A DNA stretch of 39,069 nucleotides from Ruegeria sp. (GCF_028066395.1 NZ_JALCBM010000045.1:1-39069); one strand, 5' to 3'; numbered from the stretch's first letter, positions 8,549 through 17,640 are shown. The notes: generated by a model not told the origin, from the letters alone. Translations and numbers: made by a program.

Positions 8549-8577
8549 AATGTTTTCCGAAATCAGGAGGATCTGCC

Positions 8578-10017
8578 ATGATCGAAAAACGCCAATTCTA
8601 CATCAACGGCCAGTGGGTCGACCCGGCCATGGCGCAGGACTTCACCGTCATCGACCCCTCGACCGAGGACCCCTGCGCGGTGATCTCGCTGGGGTCGCAG
8701 GCGGATACAGACGCGGCGGTAGCGGCAGCCAAGGCGGCGCTGCCCGGTTGGATGGCCACCCCGGCAGCGGACCGCATCGCGCTGGTCGAAAAGCTGATCG
8801 ATGTCTACGAGACACGGGGCGAGGATCTGGCCCAGGCCATGTCGCTGGAAATGGGCGCGCCTATCGATATGTCGCGCACCCAGCAGGTCGGGGCCGGGAT
8901 CTGGCACCTCAAGAACTTTGTCCGCGCCGCGAAAGCGTTCCAGTTCGACCGCCCGCTGGGCGATCACGCCCCCAATGACCGCATCATCTACGAGGCCGTT
9001 GGCGTCGCCGCCCTGATCACGCCCTGGAACTGGCCGATGAACCAGATCACGCTCAAGGCCGGTGCGGCGGCGATTGCCGGATGCACCATGGTGCTGAAGC
9101 CGTCCGAACAAAGCCCGCTGAACGCGATGATCTTTGCCGAGATGATGGATGAGGCAGGCTTTCCCGCCGGTGTGTTCAATCTGGTGAACGGGGATGGTGC
9201 GGGCGTGGGCACGCAACTGGCCGGCCACCCCGATGTGGACATGGTCAGCTTTACCGGCTCGACCCGCGCGGGCACGGCGATTTCCAAAACCGCTGCCGAT
9301 ACGCTGAAAAAGGTGCATCTGGAGCTGGGCGGCAAGGGCGCGAATGTGGTCTTTGCCGATGCGGATGAAAAGGCGGTCAAGCGCGGCGTGCTGCATATGA
9401 TGAACAACACCGGCCAAAGCTGCAACGCCCCCAGCCGCATGCTGGTGCAGCGCCCGATCTACGATCAAGCGGTCGAGACGGCGGCCGAGGTGGCGGGCAA
9501 GGTCTCGGTCGGCGGCGCCCTGGAGGAAGGGCGCCATATCGGTCCGGTGGTGAATGAACTGCAATGGACCAAGATTCAGGACCTGATCCAGAAAGGCATC
9601 GACGAAGGCGCGCGGCTGGTTGCGGGTGGCACCGGACGGCCCGAGGGGCTGAACAAGGGTTACTATGTGCGCCCCACGATCTTTGCCGACGCCAACAACC
9701 AGATGACCATCGCGCGTGAGGAAATCTTTGGCCCGGTCCTGACCATGATCCCCTTCGACACCGAAGAAGAGGCCATCGAGATCGCCAATGACACCCCCTA
9801 TGGGCTGACCAACTATGTCCAGACGCAGGACGGCGACCGCGCCAACCGCATGGCCCGCGCCTTGCGGTCCGGCATGGTCGAAATGAACGGCCAGTCCCGC
9901 AGCGCCGGATCACCGTTTGGCGGCATGAAACAATCCGGCAACGGGCGCGAAGGCGGTATCTGGGGGCTAGAGGATTTTCTGGAGGTCAAAGCCGTCGGCG
10001 GCTGGGCCGCAGAATAG
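8578..10017 (+). CDS. Aldehyde dehydrogenase family protein
   Basis: TPWNWPMNQITLKAGAAAIAGCTMVLKPSE, FTGSTRAG, LELGGKGANVVFAD, NNTGQSCNAPSR (catalytic Cys), GREGGIWGLEDFLEVKAV; AGGAGG SD. Confidence 0.96.
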   Translation: MIEKRQFYINGQWVDPAMAQDFTVIDPSTEDPCAVISLGSQADTDAAVAAAKAALPGWMATPAADRIALVEKLIDVYETRGEDLAQAMSLEMGAPIDMSRTQQVGAGIWHLKNFVRAAKAFQFDRPLGDHAPNDRIIYEAVGVAALITPWNWPMNQITLKAGAAAIAGCTMVLKPSEQSPLNAMIFAEMMDEAGFPAGVFNLVNGDGAGVGTQLAGHPDVDMVSFTGSTRAGTAISKTAADTLKKVHLELGGKGANVVFADADEKAVKRGVLHMMNNTGQSCNAPSRMLVQRPIYDQAVETAAEVAGKVSVGGALEEGRHIGPVVNELQWTKIQDLIQKGIDEGARLVAGGTGRPEGLNKGYYVRPTIFADANNQMTIAREEIFGPVLTMIPFDTEEEAIEIANDTPYGLTNYVQTQDGDRANRMARALRSGMVEMNGQSRSAGSPFGGMKQSGNGREGGIWGLEDFLEVKAVGGWAAE

Positions 10018-10039
10018 ACAGTCGGTGTTATCCAATTGT

Positions 10040-10070
10040 GAGGCACCCAAGGGTGCCTCGCTTTGTTTTC
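10040..10070 (+). terminator. Terminator between convergent ALDH and Ada-like genes
   Basis: GAGGCACCC-AA-GGGTGCCTC (9 bp perfect) followed by GCTTTGTTTTC. Confidence 0.75.
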
Positions 10071-10929
10071 AGGCATCCGCCTGCGCGGCCTCATAGGCCA
10101 ACATGGCGCGCTTGACCGGCAGGCCCCAGTGATAACCGCCCAGACCTCCCGATTTGCGCAGGGCACGGTGGCACGGGATCAGCCAGCTAACCGGGTTGCG
10201 CCCGACCGCCGTGCCCACCGCGCGCACCGCCTGTGGTGAGCCCACCCGCTGGGCGATCTCGGAATAGGTTGTGACCTGACCCGAGGGGATGTGCATCAGC
10301 GCCTCCCACACTTTGATCTGCAGGGGTGAGCCGATCAGGTACAGTGGCGTCGGCTCCAACCGGTCGCTGACAGAGCCAAAGGCGCTGAGCACCCAGGGGC
10401 GCAGACGCATCGGGTCTTCGACAAAATCCGCTTGCGGCCAGCGCGACAGCATATCCTCCATCGCCTCATTCGCGCCGGTTTCGGCCCCGAAGGCCATGCC
10501 GCAGATGCCCTTGTCGGTGCCCATCACCAGCGCCGGGCCAAAGGGGCTTTCGAACCAGCCCCAATAGATCACCAGACCGGCACCCTTGCGGGCATAGTCG
10601 CCGGGGCTCATGGATTCCCATTTCAGGAACAGATCGTGCAGACGCCCGCTGCCCGACAGACCCACGTTATGGGCGGTCTCCAGCGTCGTGAACCGTTCAC
10701 GCAGCAGGGCCTTGGCGTGGCCCAGCGTCAGATATTGCTGATAGCGTTTCGGCGACACCCCGGTCCAGCGCGAGAACAGGCGCTGGAAATGTGCCGGGCT
10801 CATATCCATCCGGCGGGCCAGTTCCTCAAGGCTCAGGGCCTCGCCGCCCTGATCAATCAACTCGATCGCCCGGCGCATGACGTTGTAATGATATCCGGTC
10901 TCGGGGGTCTGGACGTTCATGGGTCGCAC
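10069..10929 (-). CDS. AraC-type HTH + methylated-DNA-[protein]-cysteine S-methyltransferase fusion (Ada-like, no N-terminal Zn/phosphotriester domain)
   Basis: LEELARRMDMSPAHFQRLFSRWTGVSPKRYQQYLTLGHAKALL (AraC HTH) and IPSGQVTTYSEIAQRVGSPQAVRAVGTAVGRNPVSWLIPCHRAL (MGMT PCHR). An alternative ATG is at 10920. Confidence 0.92.
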   Translation of the reverse strand: MRPMNVQTPETGYHYNVMRRAIELIDQGGEALSLEELARRMDMSPAHFQRLFSRWTGVSPKRYQQYLTLGHAKALLRERFTTLETAHNVGLSGSGRLHDLFLKWESMSPGDYARKGAGLVIYWGWFESPFGPALVMGTDKGICGMAFGAETGANEAMEDMLSRWPQADFVEDPMRLRPWVLSAFGSVSDRLEPTPLYLIGSPLQIKVWEALMHIPSGQVTTYSEIAQRVGSPQAVRAVGTAVGRNPVSWLIPCHRALRKSGGLGGYHWGLPVKRAMLAYEAAQADA

Positions 10930-10997
10930 TCCTTTGCAGGATCAAATCTAGCCGATCCAAGCCCAAGTGCGACCCGTTTCTTGCGCTATCTGCCCGA

Positions 10998-12041
10998 TCA
11001 GACGGCGGGCATGAGGGTGTAAGGCTCGGCCTCTTCAGGGGGCGCGACCTTTTCCATCACGTTGATGCTGACATGCGGCCAGCGGATCAGGCCGGGCAGA
11101 TCGTCAAAACGCGGGAAGAAATCCAGCCCCACATTCTGAAGATACATCATCATCAGTTTCGGCTCATCCCCGACACCGGGTTCATCAAGCTCAAGAATCC
11201 AGAAGATCGAGTCCATGACCGCCGCATTTGCCTGTTTGACGATGAACGGAATGTTGACGATCCCCGCATCCTCTAGCTGGGTATTGAACGGCAGCACGGT
11301 CGTGCGCACCACATTGCCCGGCATTCCGCCCTGCAACAGCAAATGCGGGTGCACCGGATCAAATCCGGGGAACCCCGGGTCGGGCACTGTCCCCTTGAAC
11401 GGGTTGTCGTGATAGTGGCGATACGGGGCAAGATAGCCGCTGTCCAAGTCTTTGGTCGCACCTTCCGGCAGCCCGTCAACCGCCGGAATTGTCGGCGGGC
11501 CGGTAAAGGTGTCGGCAGTGCCCAGACCCAACAGGGAATCGCCATGCGGGACCGTGCCCAGACGCGCTACATCCAGATCAGCGGTGGTGAAATCGGTCAT
11601 ATGCAGGAACAGGCCGGGTTCGTGATGGATGGCCAGATCCGCAGGTCCGGCCTTGCCGCTGTCGGGCCGGTCTTCTGCCGCCAGTTGCGCGATGGATTGC
11701 TGATAATCCAGTGTGACCACGAACTGGTCCATTTCCTGCGTCGGATCGCCCGAGGCGGGGTTCGGGAACTGAATGCCCCGGTTTGGAACCGCCTTGTCGA
11801 CGGTGGTGAATTGCAGCGTCTCCTCATACTGGTTGACCAGCAGGCGATAGTTCAGCCGACTGTCGGGTTCGGTCGCAAAGGGCAGCGCGATCATATTCCA
11901 TCCGCGGCCTCTGGTCCGGTCGCCATTCTTCCAGACGCCGGGCAAAAGTTTCAGCGGACCTAGATCCTCGTCACCCTGATGGGCAAGTTCCACGGACCGG
12001 TATCGGGACTGCATTTTCTGGGCAAGCTCTGGGCTAGACAT
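10998..12041 (-). CDS. Conserved protein, possibly heme-binding / FABP-nitrobindin-like beta-barrel; function uncertain
   Basis: MSSPELAQKMQSRYRSVELAHQGDEDLGPLKLLPGVWKNGDRTRGRGWNMIALPF...LDFFPRFDDLPGLIRWPHVSINVMEKV; ORF with AAAGG upstream of ATG at 12041. Confidence 0.7.
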   Translation of the reverse strand: MSSPELAQKMQSRYRSVELAHQGDEDLGPLKLLPGVWKNGDRTRGRGWNMIALPFATEPDSRLNYRLLVNQYEETLQFTTVDKAVPNRGIQFPNPASGDPTQEMDQFVVTLDYQQSIAQLAAEDRPDSGKAGPADLAIHHEPGLFLHMTDFTTADLDVARLGTVPHGDSLLGLGTADTFTGPPTIPAVDGLPEGATKDLDSGYLAPYRHYHDNPFKGTVPDPGFPGFDPVHPHLLLQGGMPGNVVRTTVLPFNTQLEDAGIVNIPFIVKQANAAVMDSIFWILELDEPGVGDEPKLMMMYLQNVGLDFFPRFDDLPGLIRWPHVSINVMEKVAPPEEAEPYTLMPAV

Positions 12042-12249
12042 AATAATACCTTTCAAAATCAATGGATGCCGGAAAATCGGCCAATCAAGCGCTGGAAATA
12101 CTTAGTCATGCGCCCCTGAAGGATACCAAAAAGTTGTATCGCCTTATGTGAGTTCTTCCCTTTTGGTGCGATTTAAGCGGGATTATGCCTGCTCTTATTA
12201 CGCCCTCAAACCGCTTGCCCTGCGTCGGAATACATGCATACCGTCCGCC

Positions 12250-12894
12250 ATGGCCAAGCAGCTTGATTATCATACCATCCGCGAGATCTTTACGCGTTTT
12301 CAGGACGCAGACCCCGAACCCAAGGGCGAGCTGGAGCATGTGAATGTCTACACTCTGGTCGTCGCCGTGGCGCTGTCGGCGCAGGCCACCGATGTTGGGG
12401 TGAACAAGGCCACGCGCGCGCTGTTCAAGGTCGCCGACACGCCGCAAAAGATGCTGGATCTGGGTGAAGAGGGTCTGATCGAACATATCAAGACCATTGG
12501 TCTGTTCCGGCAGAAGGCCAAGAATGTCATCAAGCTGAGCCGTATTCTGGTCGAGGATTACGGCGGCGAGGTGCCCAATTCCCGCGCCGCGCTGCAATCG
12601 CTGCCCGGTGTCGGGCGCAAGACCGCCAATGTGGTGCTGAACATGTGGTGGCGGCAGCCTGCGCAGGCGGTGGACACCCATATCTTTCGCGTCGGCAACC
12701 GCACCGGCATCTGCCCGGGCAAGGATGTGGACGCGGTGGAACGCGCCATCGAGGACAACATCCCGGCCGATTTCCAGCTGCACGCGCATCACTGGCTGAT
12801 CCTGCATGGCCGCTATCATTGCAAAGCGCGCAAGCCGCAATGCCCGACCTGTATCATTCGCGATCTCTGTCAATTCGAGGACAAAACTCAATGA
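12250..12894 (+). CDS. nth: Endonuclease III
   Basis: HhH LPGVGRKTANVVLN, VDTHIFRVGNR and 4Fe-4S CKARKPQCPTCIIRDLC. Start chosen at MAKQLDYHTIREIF. Confidence 0.96.
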   Translation: MAKQLDYHTIREIFTRFQDADPEPKGELEHVNVYTLVVAVALSAQATDVGVNKATRALFKVADTPQKMLDLGEEGLIEHIKTIGLFRQKAKNVIKLSRILVEDYGGEVPNSRAALQSLPGVGRKTANVVLNMWWRQPAQAVDTHIFRVGNRTGICPGKDVDAVERAIEDNIPADFQLHAHHWLILHGRYHCKARKPQCPTCIIRDLCQFEDKTQ

Positions 12895-13889
12895 AAACCT
12901 ACCAGCTGACCGGCATCGGCAATGCCGTCGTGGACGTAATCTCTCAGGCCGATGACAGTTTCCTGGAACTGATGGGCATCGAAAAAGGCATCATGCAGCT
13001 GATCGAACGGGATCGCGGCGAGGTGCTGTATGCCGCAATGGAAGGCCGGGTGCAGACGCCGGGCGGCTCGGTCGCCAATACGATTGCCGGGGCCGGTGCG
13101 CTGGGGCTGGATTCGGCCTTTATCGGTCGTGTGCATGACGACGCGCTGGGCAAATTCTATGCCGACGCGATGAATGAGGACGGGGTCGATTTCGTCAATC
13201 CTCCGGTCGCGGGCGGGGAACTGCCGACCTCGCGCTCAATGATCTTTGTGTCCCCGGATGGTGAGCGGTCGATGAACACCTATCTGGGGATTTCCTCGGA
13301 ACTGTCCTCAGCTGACGTGTCCAGTGACGTGGCGGGCAACAGTCAGTTGATGTTCCTTGAGGGTTATCTGTTCGACAAGGAAAAGGGCAAGGCGGCGTTC
13401 CTTGAGGCCGCGCGCAACTGCCACAAGGGGGGCGGCAAGGCGGGGATCGCGATTTCAGATCCGTTCTGTGTCGAGCGTCACCGGGTCGATTTCCTGCTGC
13501 TGATCGAGAACGAGCTGGACTTTGTGATCGGCAACGAGGCCGAGATCAAGTCGCTGTTCGAAACCGACGATCTGGAAGAGGCGCTAGCGAAAACCGCCGC
13601 CATTTGTCCGCTGGTGGTCTGCACCCGCTCGGGCGATGGTGTAACGGTGCTGAACGGTAGTGCGCGGATCGACGTTCCGGTCGAAAAGGTCGTACCGGTG
13701 GATGCCACCGGCGCTGGCGACCAATTCGCCGCCGGGTTCCTGTTTGGCATGGCCACGGGCCGCGATTACGAGACCTGCGCGCGGATCGGCAATGTCTGCG
13801 CCCGCGAAGTGATCAGCCATATCGGCCCCCGCCCCGAGGCGAATATGCAGGACCTGCTGCGCGCCGAAGGGTTGCTGCAGGGCGATTAG
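12891..13889 (+). CDS. PfkB-family carbohydrate kinase (adenosine kinase-like)
   Basis: MKTYQLTGIGNAVVDVISQADDSFL...TPGGSVANTIAGAGALG...VVPVDATGAGDQFAAGFLFG. ATGA overlap with the nth stop. Confidence 0.92.
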   Translation: MKTYQLTGIGNAVVDVISQADDSFLELMGIEKGIMQLIERDRGEVLYAAMEGRVQTPGGSVANTIAGAGALGLDSAFIGRVHDDALGKFYADAMNEDGVDFVNPPVAGGELPTSRSMIFVSPDGERSMNTYLGISSELSSADVSSDVAGNSQLMFLEGYLFDKEKGKAAFLEAARNCHKGGGKAGIAISDPFCVERHRVDFLLLIENELDFVIGNEAEIKSLFETDDLEEALAKTAAICPLVVCTRSGDGVTVLNGSARIDVPVEKVVPVDATGAGDQFAAGFLFGMATGRDYETCARIGNVCAREVISHIGPRPEANMQDLLRAEGLLQGD

Positions 13890-14054
13890 CCGCGACAGCG
13901 CCGGCCCGCGGGGTGGCGCTGCCTGCCTAGAATTGATGCGCTTTATGCCTGCTAAATTCTGATAGGGCTGAATGGTCTCACACGTTGCAAAAGCGCCGCC
14001 CCATGGGGGCGGGTCGGCGCTGGCGCGGCGGCCTGCGGCCTTGATTCCGCGCCT

Positions 14055-14894
14055 TTACGATCCCGTCGCCGCATCGTTCAGCGCCCAGTCGTATTTATAG
14101 GCCCGCACGCCCTTTGCCTCTGACAGTCGCGCCCTCAGATGAGGTTCAGCCGCCTGCTCGATATAGTCGATCACCGCCTGTTGGTTCGGCCCGAAATCCT
14201 CACGGAACCAGATATAGATCTTCGACAGGATCAACCCGCCGCGCGCATCAAACCGCACGCCGCGCGAGTCGTTGATATAGGCATGCTCGGCGGCGGCCAG
14301 ATCACGCTCCAGCGTTTCAGCCTGCCAAGCGCGGTCCATCAGATTGGGGCACCCCACAGCAGCGCAGTTCAGGGCGTAATGAATGCGCGGCTCATTGAAT
14401 GTTGGTCGGATGATGCGGTGCTCGATATCGTTCAGAGTCAGACTCTGCCCCGCAACTTGCACCAGCGGGCGGTCCCATGGGCCAAATGAGAACGGCCCAT
14501 CGGTAATATCTCTGATCGAGGCGACCGGGTAGTTCTGCAGGATCAAGTCAACCGTCACCGCGTTATAGAGGTTGATCCAGTAGGCCAATTGCTGATCCCG
14601 GGTCAGCCGCGCGGGATCAACCGATTGCAGCGCCTCCAGATACGCGTCCAACCCGGCCCGGTCCGCCTGCGACACCTGCCCATAGGCCACCCGGTTCACG
14701 CCCTGCGCGTCCGGGGCGACGTAGCGGGACAGGAACACACTCCACTCCCGGTGATCAACCCGCGCACCGGGGGGCTCAGCCACACGGGTCAGGGTCGTGT
14801 CGGCAAGAGGAACCGGCGCAGGCAACGCCAGACGCTCGACACTGGCGCAGGCGGCGAGCAGCGGCAAGGCCAGCAGCACTAGGAACGCTCTCAT
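14055..14894 (-). CDS. DUF547 domain-containing lipoprotein
   Basis: Lipobox LLAAC, YWINLYNAVTVDLIL, LNDIEHRIIRPTFNEPRIHYALNCAAVGCPNL (DUF547 core). Confidence 0.9.
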   Translation of the reverse strand: MRAFLVLLALPLLAACASVERLALPAPVPLADTTLTRVAEPPGARVDHREWSVFLSRYVAPDAQGVNRVAYGQVSQADRAGLDAYLEALQSVDPARLTRDQQLAYWINLYNAVTVDLILQNYPVASIRDITDGPFSFGPWDRPLVQVAGQSLTLNDIEHRIIRPTFNEPRIHYALNCAAVGCPNLMDRAWQAETLERDLAAAEHAYINDSRGVRFDARGGLILSKIYIWFREDFGPNQQAVIDYIEQAAEPHLRARLSEAKGVRAYKYDWALNDAATGS

Positions 14895-16255
14895 TTCGCG
14901 CCTTTCCGGGCGACCCGCAATTGACCCTTCAGCCGTTTCAGCGGCGCCTCATCGGGATCGTCCAACCCCGGCAGGCTGGGGCGGTCGGACAGGCCCCGGA
15001 CGGCGGCATTCCACCAATGCGTCCCCATCGGGCTGTCGACCCGATCCGGCATCGCCAGATGGATGTCGCGCTGCGCGTTATGGGCGCACATGGAGAGCGG
15101 CCCGTTCGACGTGGCCACCATGAACACGCAAGAGGCACAGCGGTCTTCATCCAGCGCGTCCGCCGCCATGAAATTATGAATGAACACCGACTGCCTGCGC
15201 ACCGGTCCGCGCAGCAACCCGGTGCCCAGCCGCATTGCACAGGCCAGCAGATGCAACCCCGCGCGCAAGGCCAGAACCGGCTTGCGCCGCACCAGCCTGC
15301 GCACACTGTCGCGGATATCCAGATGCCCGTCCTGGCTGCGGTCCACCTGTTCCAACACGTCGATCACCTGATGCACAAGGGCACGATTAGACAGCAGCGA
15401 GACCGCACGGCCCTTGCCGCCAATCACGCTGGCGTAGCGGTTACAGCGGGAATGCCCCACTGCCGCCGTGTCGAAATGCAGCGGTGTCTCATACCCCTCC
15501 TCAACCGCGCGCATGACGCTGGCCTGCGTGATCCGCGCGGGCCGTTCCCGTATCACGCCGCGCCCGGTATCGGCCTGCATCTGGAACGAGACAAACCCGA
15601 CCTCGGGCTGATCGCGCAGGAACCGGGCCAATTGGGGCAGCTCGTCGAAATTGTCCTCGAACACGGTGGTGTTGAACAGGATGCGCAGCCCCAGCCCGCG
15701 CGCCCGGCGGATATAGGCCTTGCGCACGGTATTGAGCGCCTCTTCGCTTTCAAACCCCTTGCGGTCCTGCGTCATGTCCACGTGGAAGGCCACGTCATCC
15801 AGCCCGGCGGCGGCCAGACGGGCCAGAAAGGCGCGGCTGGCGCGGATGCCATTGGTCATCAGGCAGGATCGCATACCCAGACGGCGGGTTTCACGGCACA
15901 GCGCCTCAAGATCCTCGACCTTGCGCAGGGTCGGGTCGCCACCGGTCAATTGCACCGAGACACCGGGCCCGTAGTGGCTGTGGATCGCGGCCAGACGCGC
16001 GAACAGGACCGAGAGCGGGGGGTCATAGGTCATCTCGGCCCGGTCCGACAGGTAACACAGGCTGCAATCCAGATTGCAGCGTTGGGTGACCTCAAGCGCG
16101 ACGCAGGCAATGGGATAGAACCGGCCCGCCGTCTGGCCCGGCCCGTATTCGCCACTGCGCCATAACCCGTCTCGCAAAGGCGCCCGGCGGTCAGAACCGC
16201 TGAAACGCCGACCGGCGGGGGTGAAGATCGGGGGGCTTGAGGCGACATCTTTCAT
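14891..16255 (-). CDS. Radical SAM protein with Cys-containing C-terminal extension
   Basis: VALEVTQRCNLDCSLCYLSDRAEM (CxxxCxxC), LTGGDPTLR; C-terminal DEDRCASCVFMVATSNGPLSMCAHNAQRD. Stop overlaps the DUF547 start. Confidence 0.93.
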   Translation of the reverse strand: MKDVASSPPIFTPAGRRFSGSDRRAPLRDGLWRSGEYGPGQTAGRFYPIACVALEVTQRCNLDCSLCYLSDRAEMTYDPPLSVLFARLAAIHSHYGPGVSVQLTGGDPTLRKVEDLEALCRETRRLGMRSCLMTNGIRASRAFLARLAAAGLDDVAFHVDMTQDRKGFESEEALNTVRKAYIRRARGLGLRILFNTTVFEDNFDELPQLARFLRDQPEVGFVSFQMQADTGRGVIRERPARITQASVMRAVEEGYETPLHFDTAAVGHSRCNRYASVIGGKGRAVSLLSNRALVHQVIDVLEQVDRSQDGHLDIRDSVRRLVRRKPVLALRAGLHLLACAMRLGTGLLRGPVRRQSVFIHNFMAADALDEDRCASCVFMVATSNGPLSMCAHNAQRDIHLAMPDRVDSPMGTHWWNAAVRGLSDRPSLPGLDDPDEAPLKRLKGQLRVARKGAK

Positions 16256-16323
16256 GTCGCCAAGTTAAAAGCGCCCGATCCGGCAAGCTACGCCCCCTCA
16301 CGCCAACGTGCTGGGGGGTGATC

Positions 16324-17034
16324 TTACCCGCAGCACCCTCCGGATCGTTCCGGGGCCGAGGTCGCCGGGGCTTCGTCCATATTCGCGCCGCGCCCCAGCC
16401 AAGTGCGATCCGCCAGATAGAAATCAGAGAACCGGGTCGTGAAATCCTCGGCCACCGATTTCTGCGGGATACCGGATTGCAGCAGCGCCTGCTGCCACGC
16501 TTTGACCTTTGGATAGGCGGCCAGCATGTCGTGCCCGCTGTGATCCGTCACAAGCGCCGCGCGGTGCAGCAAAGGCAGCCACGCGATATCCACATTCCCC
16601 AGTGTCTGACCCGAGAAATAGGGGCCATCGCCCAATTGCGCCTCAGCCTTCTCAAAAGATTTGGACAGTTTGGCCACGCGGTCCTCATAGGTCGCCTTGT
16701 CGGCGCTTTGCATCGTGCTGCACTGGACCAAATAGTGCTTGCTGGCCTGATGACTCCATGCGCGGCTCAGGGCGCGCTGTTCCGGCGTCAGATCGGCTTG
16801 CAAGGGGGCGCTGACCTCATCGATATATTCGATGATGGCGTCAGACACGAACAGGGGCACGCCACCTTCGGTCACCAGAACCGGCACCTGACCGGTCGGC
16901 GACAGCGCCAGAAACCAGTCGGGCTTGTCGCTGAGGCTGATGTAATCGATCTGATAGGGCACTTGTTTTGCCTCAAGCAACGCGGTCACGCGCTGTACGA
17001 AAGGGCAGATTTTGAAGCTGATAATACGGATCAT
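16324..17034 (-). CDS. Glutathione S-transferase family protein
   Basis: MIRIISFKICPFVQRVTALLEAKQVPYQIDYISLSDKPDWFLALSPTGQVPVLVTEGGVPLFVSDAIIEYIDE (GST N-domain); ends ...ERSGGCCG. Confidence 0.92.
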   Translation of the reverse strand: MIRIISFKICPFVQRVTALLEAKQVPYQIDYISLSDKPDWFLALSPTGQVPVLVTEGGVPLFVSDAIIEYIDEVSAPLQADLTPEQRALSRAWSHQASKHYLVQCSTMQSADKATYEDRVAKLSKSFEKAEAQLGDGPYFSGQTLGNVDIAWLPLLHRAALVTDHSGHDMLAAYPKVKAWQQALLQSGIPQKSVAEDFTTRFSDFYLADRTWLGRGANMDEAPATSAPERSGGCCG

Positions 17035-17100
17035 CGGTCTTTCCTTTTTGGTTGCTTTCATCCGTAAGACGAAGCCCACGCCAAAAAGACGACGATCAGA

Positions 17101-17640
17101 TCAACATTTTTTGCAGCCCGGCGATTTCTGCTGAACGTCCGAGATATTGCCGCGCACATCCAGCGAGATGTTGCAGCAGTCCTCAAATGCCTTGCGCAGC
17201 TCGGCCCGGCCCTTTTGAACGCGCGATTTCAGGGTGGAATAAGACAAGCCCTGCGCCTCTGCATAGTCACGCTGAGGCATGCCGTGAATATCTATCGCCA
17301 TCAGCAGGTCAGCCGTGTCGGGTGACAGGCCGCGAATGAACGGTTCGACACAGCCTTCCAGATCCTGCCGGGTTTCGGGGTCATCGCGGTGATACCACAG
17401 GTCATCCGGGTGCGCCGTGGTCCGGCCGTTTTTGCGGTAGTGATCAATGATCGTCCGGTCCGCTGTCTGAAACAGCCAGGATTGCAGCCGAGCCGGGTCT
17501 TTCAACCCCGGCAAACCGTTGATCACCTTGATCGAGATATCCTGCAACAGGTCGTCAACATCCGCCGGGTTGGACACCCGCGCGTGCAGAAACGCTTTCA
17601 GCCGGGCGCGGTATTTGGGCCAGATATCGTCAATTTGCAT
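17101..17640 (-). CDS. RNA polymerase sigma factor, SigZ-like (ECF-type)
   Basis: ADVDDLLQDISIKVINGLPGLKDPARLQSWLFQTADRTIIDHYRKN (region 2), QRDYAEAQGLSYSTLKSRVQKGRAELRKAFEDCC (region 4), C-terminal Cys-rich tail CC...GCKKC. Confidence 0.88.
   Translation of the reverse strand: MQIDDIWPKYRARLKAFLHARVSNPADVDDLLQDISIKVINGLPGLKDPARLQSWLFQTADRTIIDHYRKNGRTTAHPDDLWYHRDDPETRQDLEGCVEPFIRGLSPDTADLLMAIDIHGMPQRDYAEAQGLSYSTLKSRVQKGRAELRKAFEDCCNISLDVRGNISDVQQKSPGCKKC

Noticed and set aside
8563-9564. 333-aa minus-strand ORF antisense to the aldehyde dehydrogenase
   Set aside because: Antisense shadow of a clear ALDH gene.
13929-13960. AGAATT...AATTCT inverted repeat between the PfkB and DUF547 genes
   Set aside because: Short arms with a long spacer in a convergent intergenic gap; likely chance.
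13992-14021. AGCGCCG-CCCCATGGGG-GCGGGT-CGGCGCT hairpin
   Set aside because: Probably an ordinary transcript-end structure between convergent genes; lacks a T tract, so not called as a terminator.
14921-16165. 414-aa plus-strand ORF opposite the radical SAM gene
   Set aside because: Translation looks like a shadow ORF; the opposite strand carries clear radical SAM motifs.
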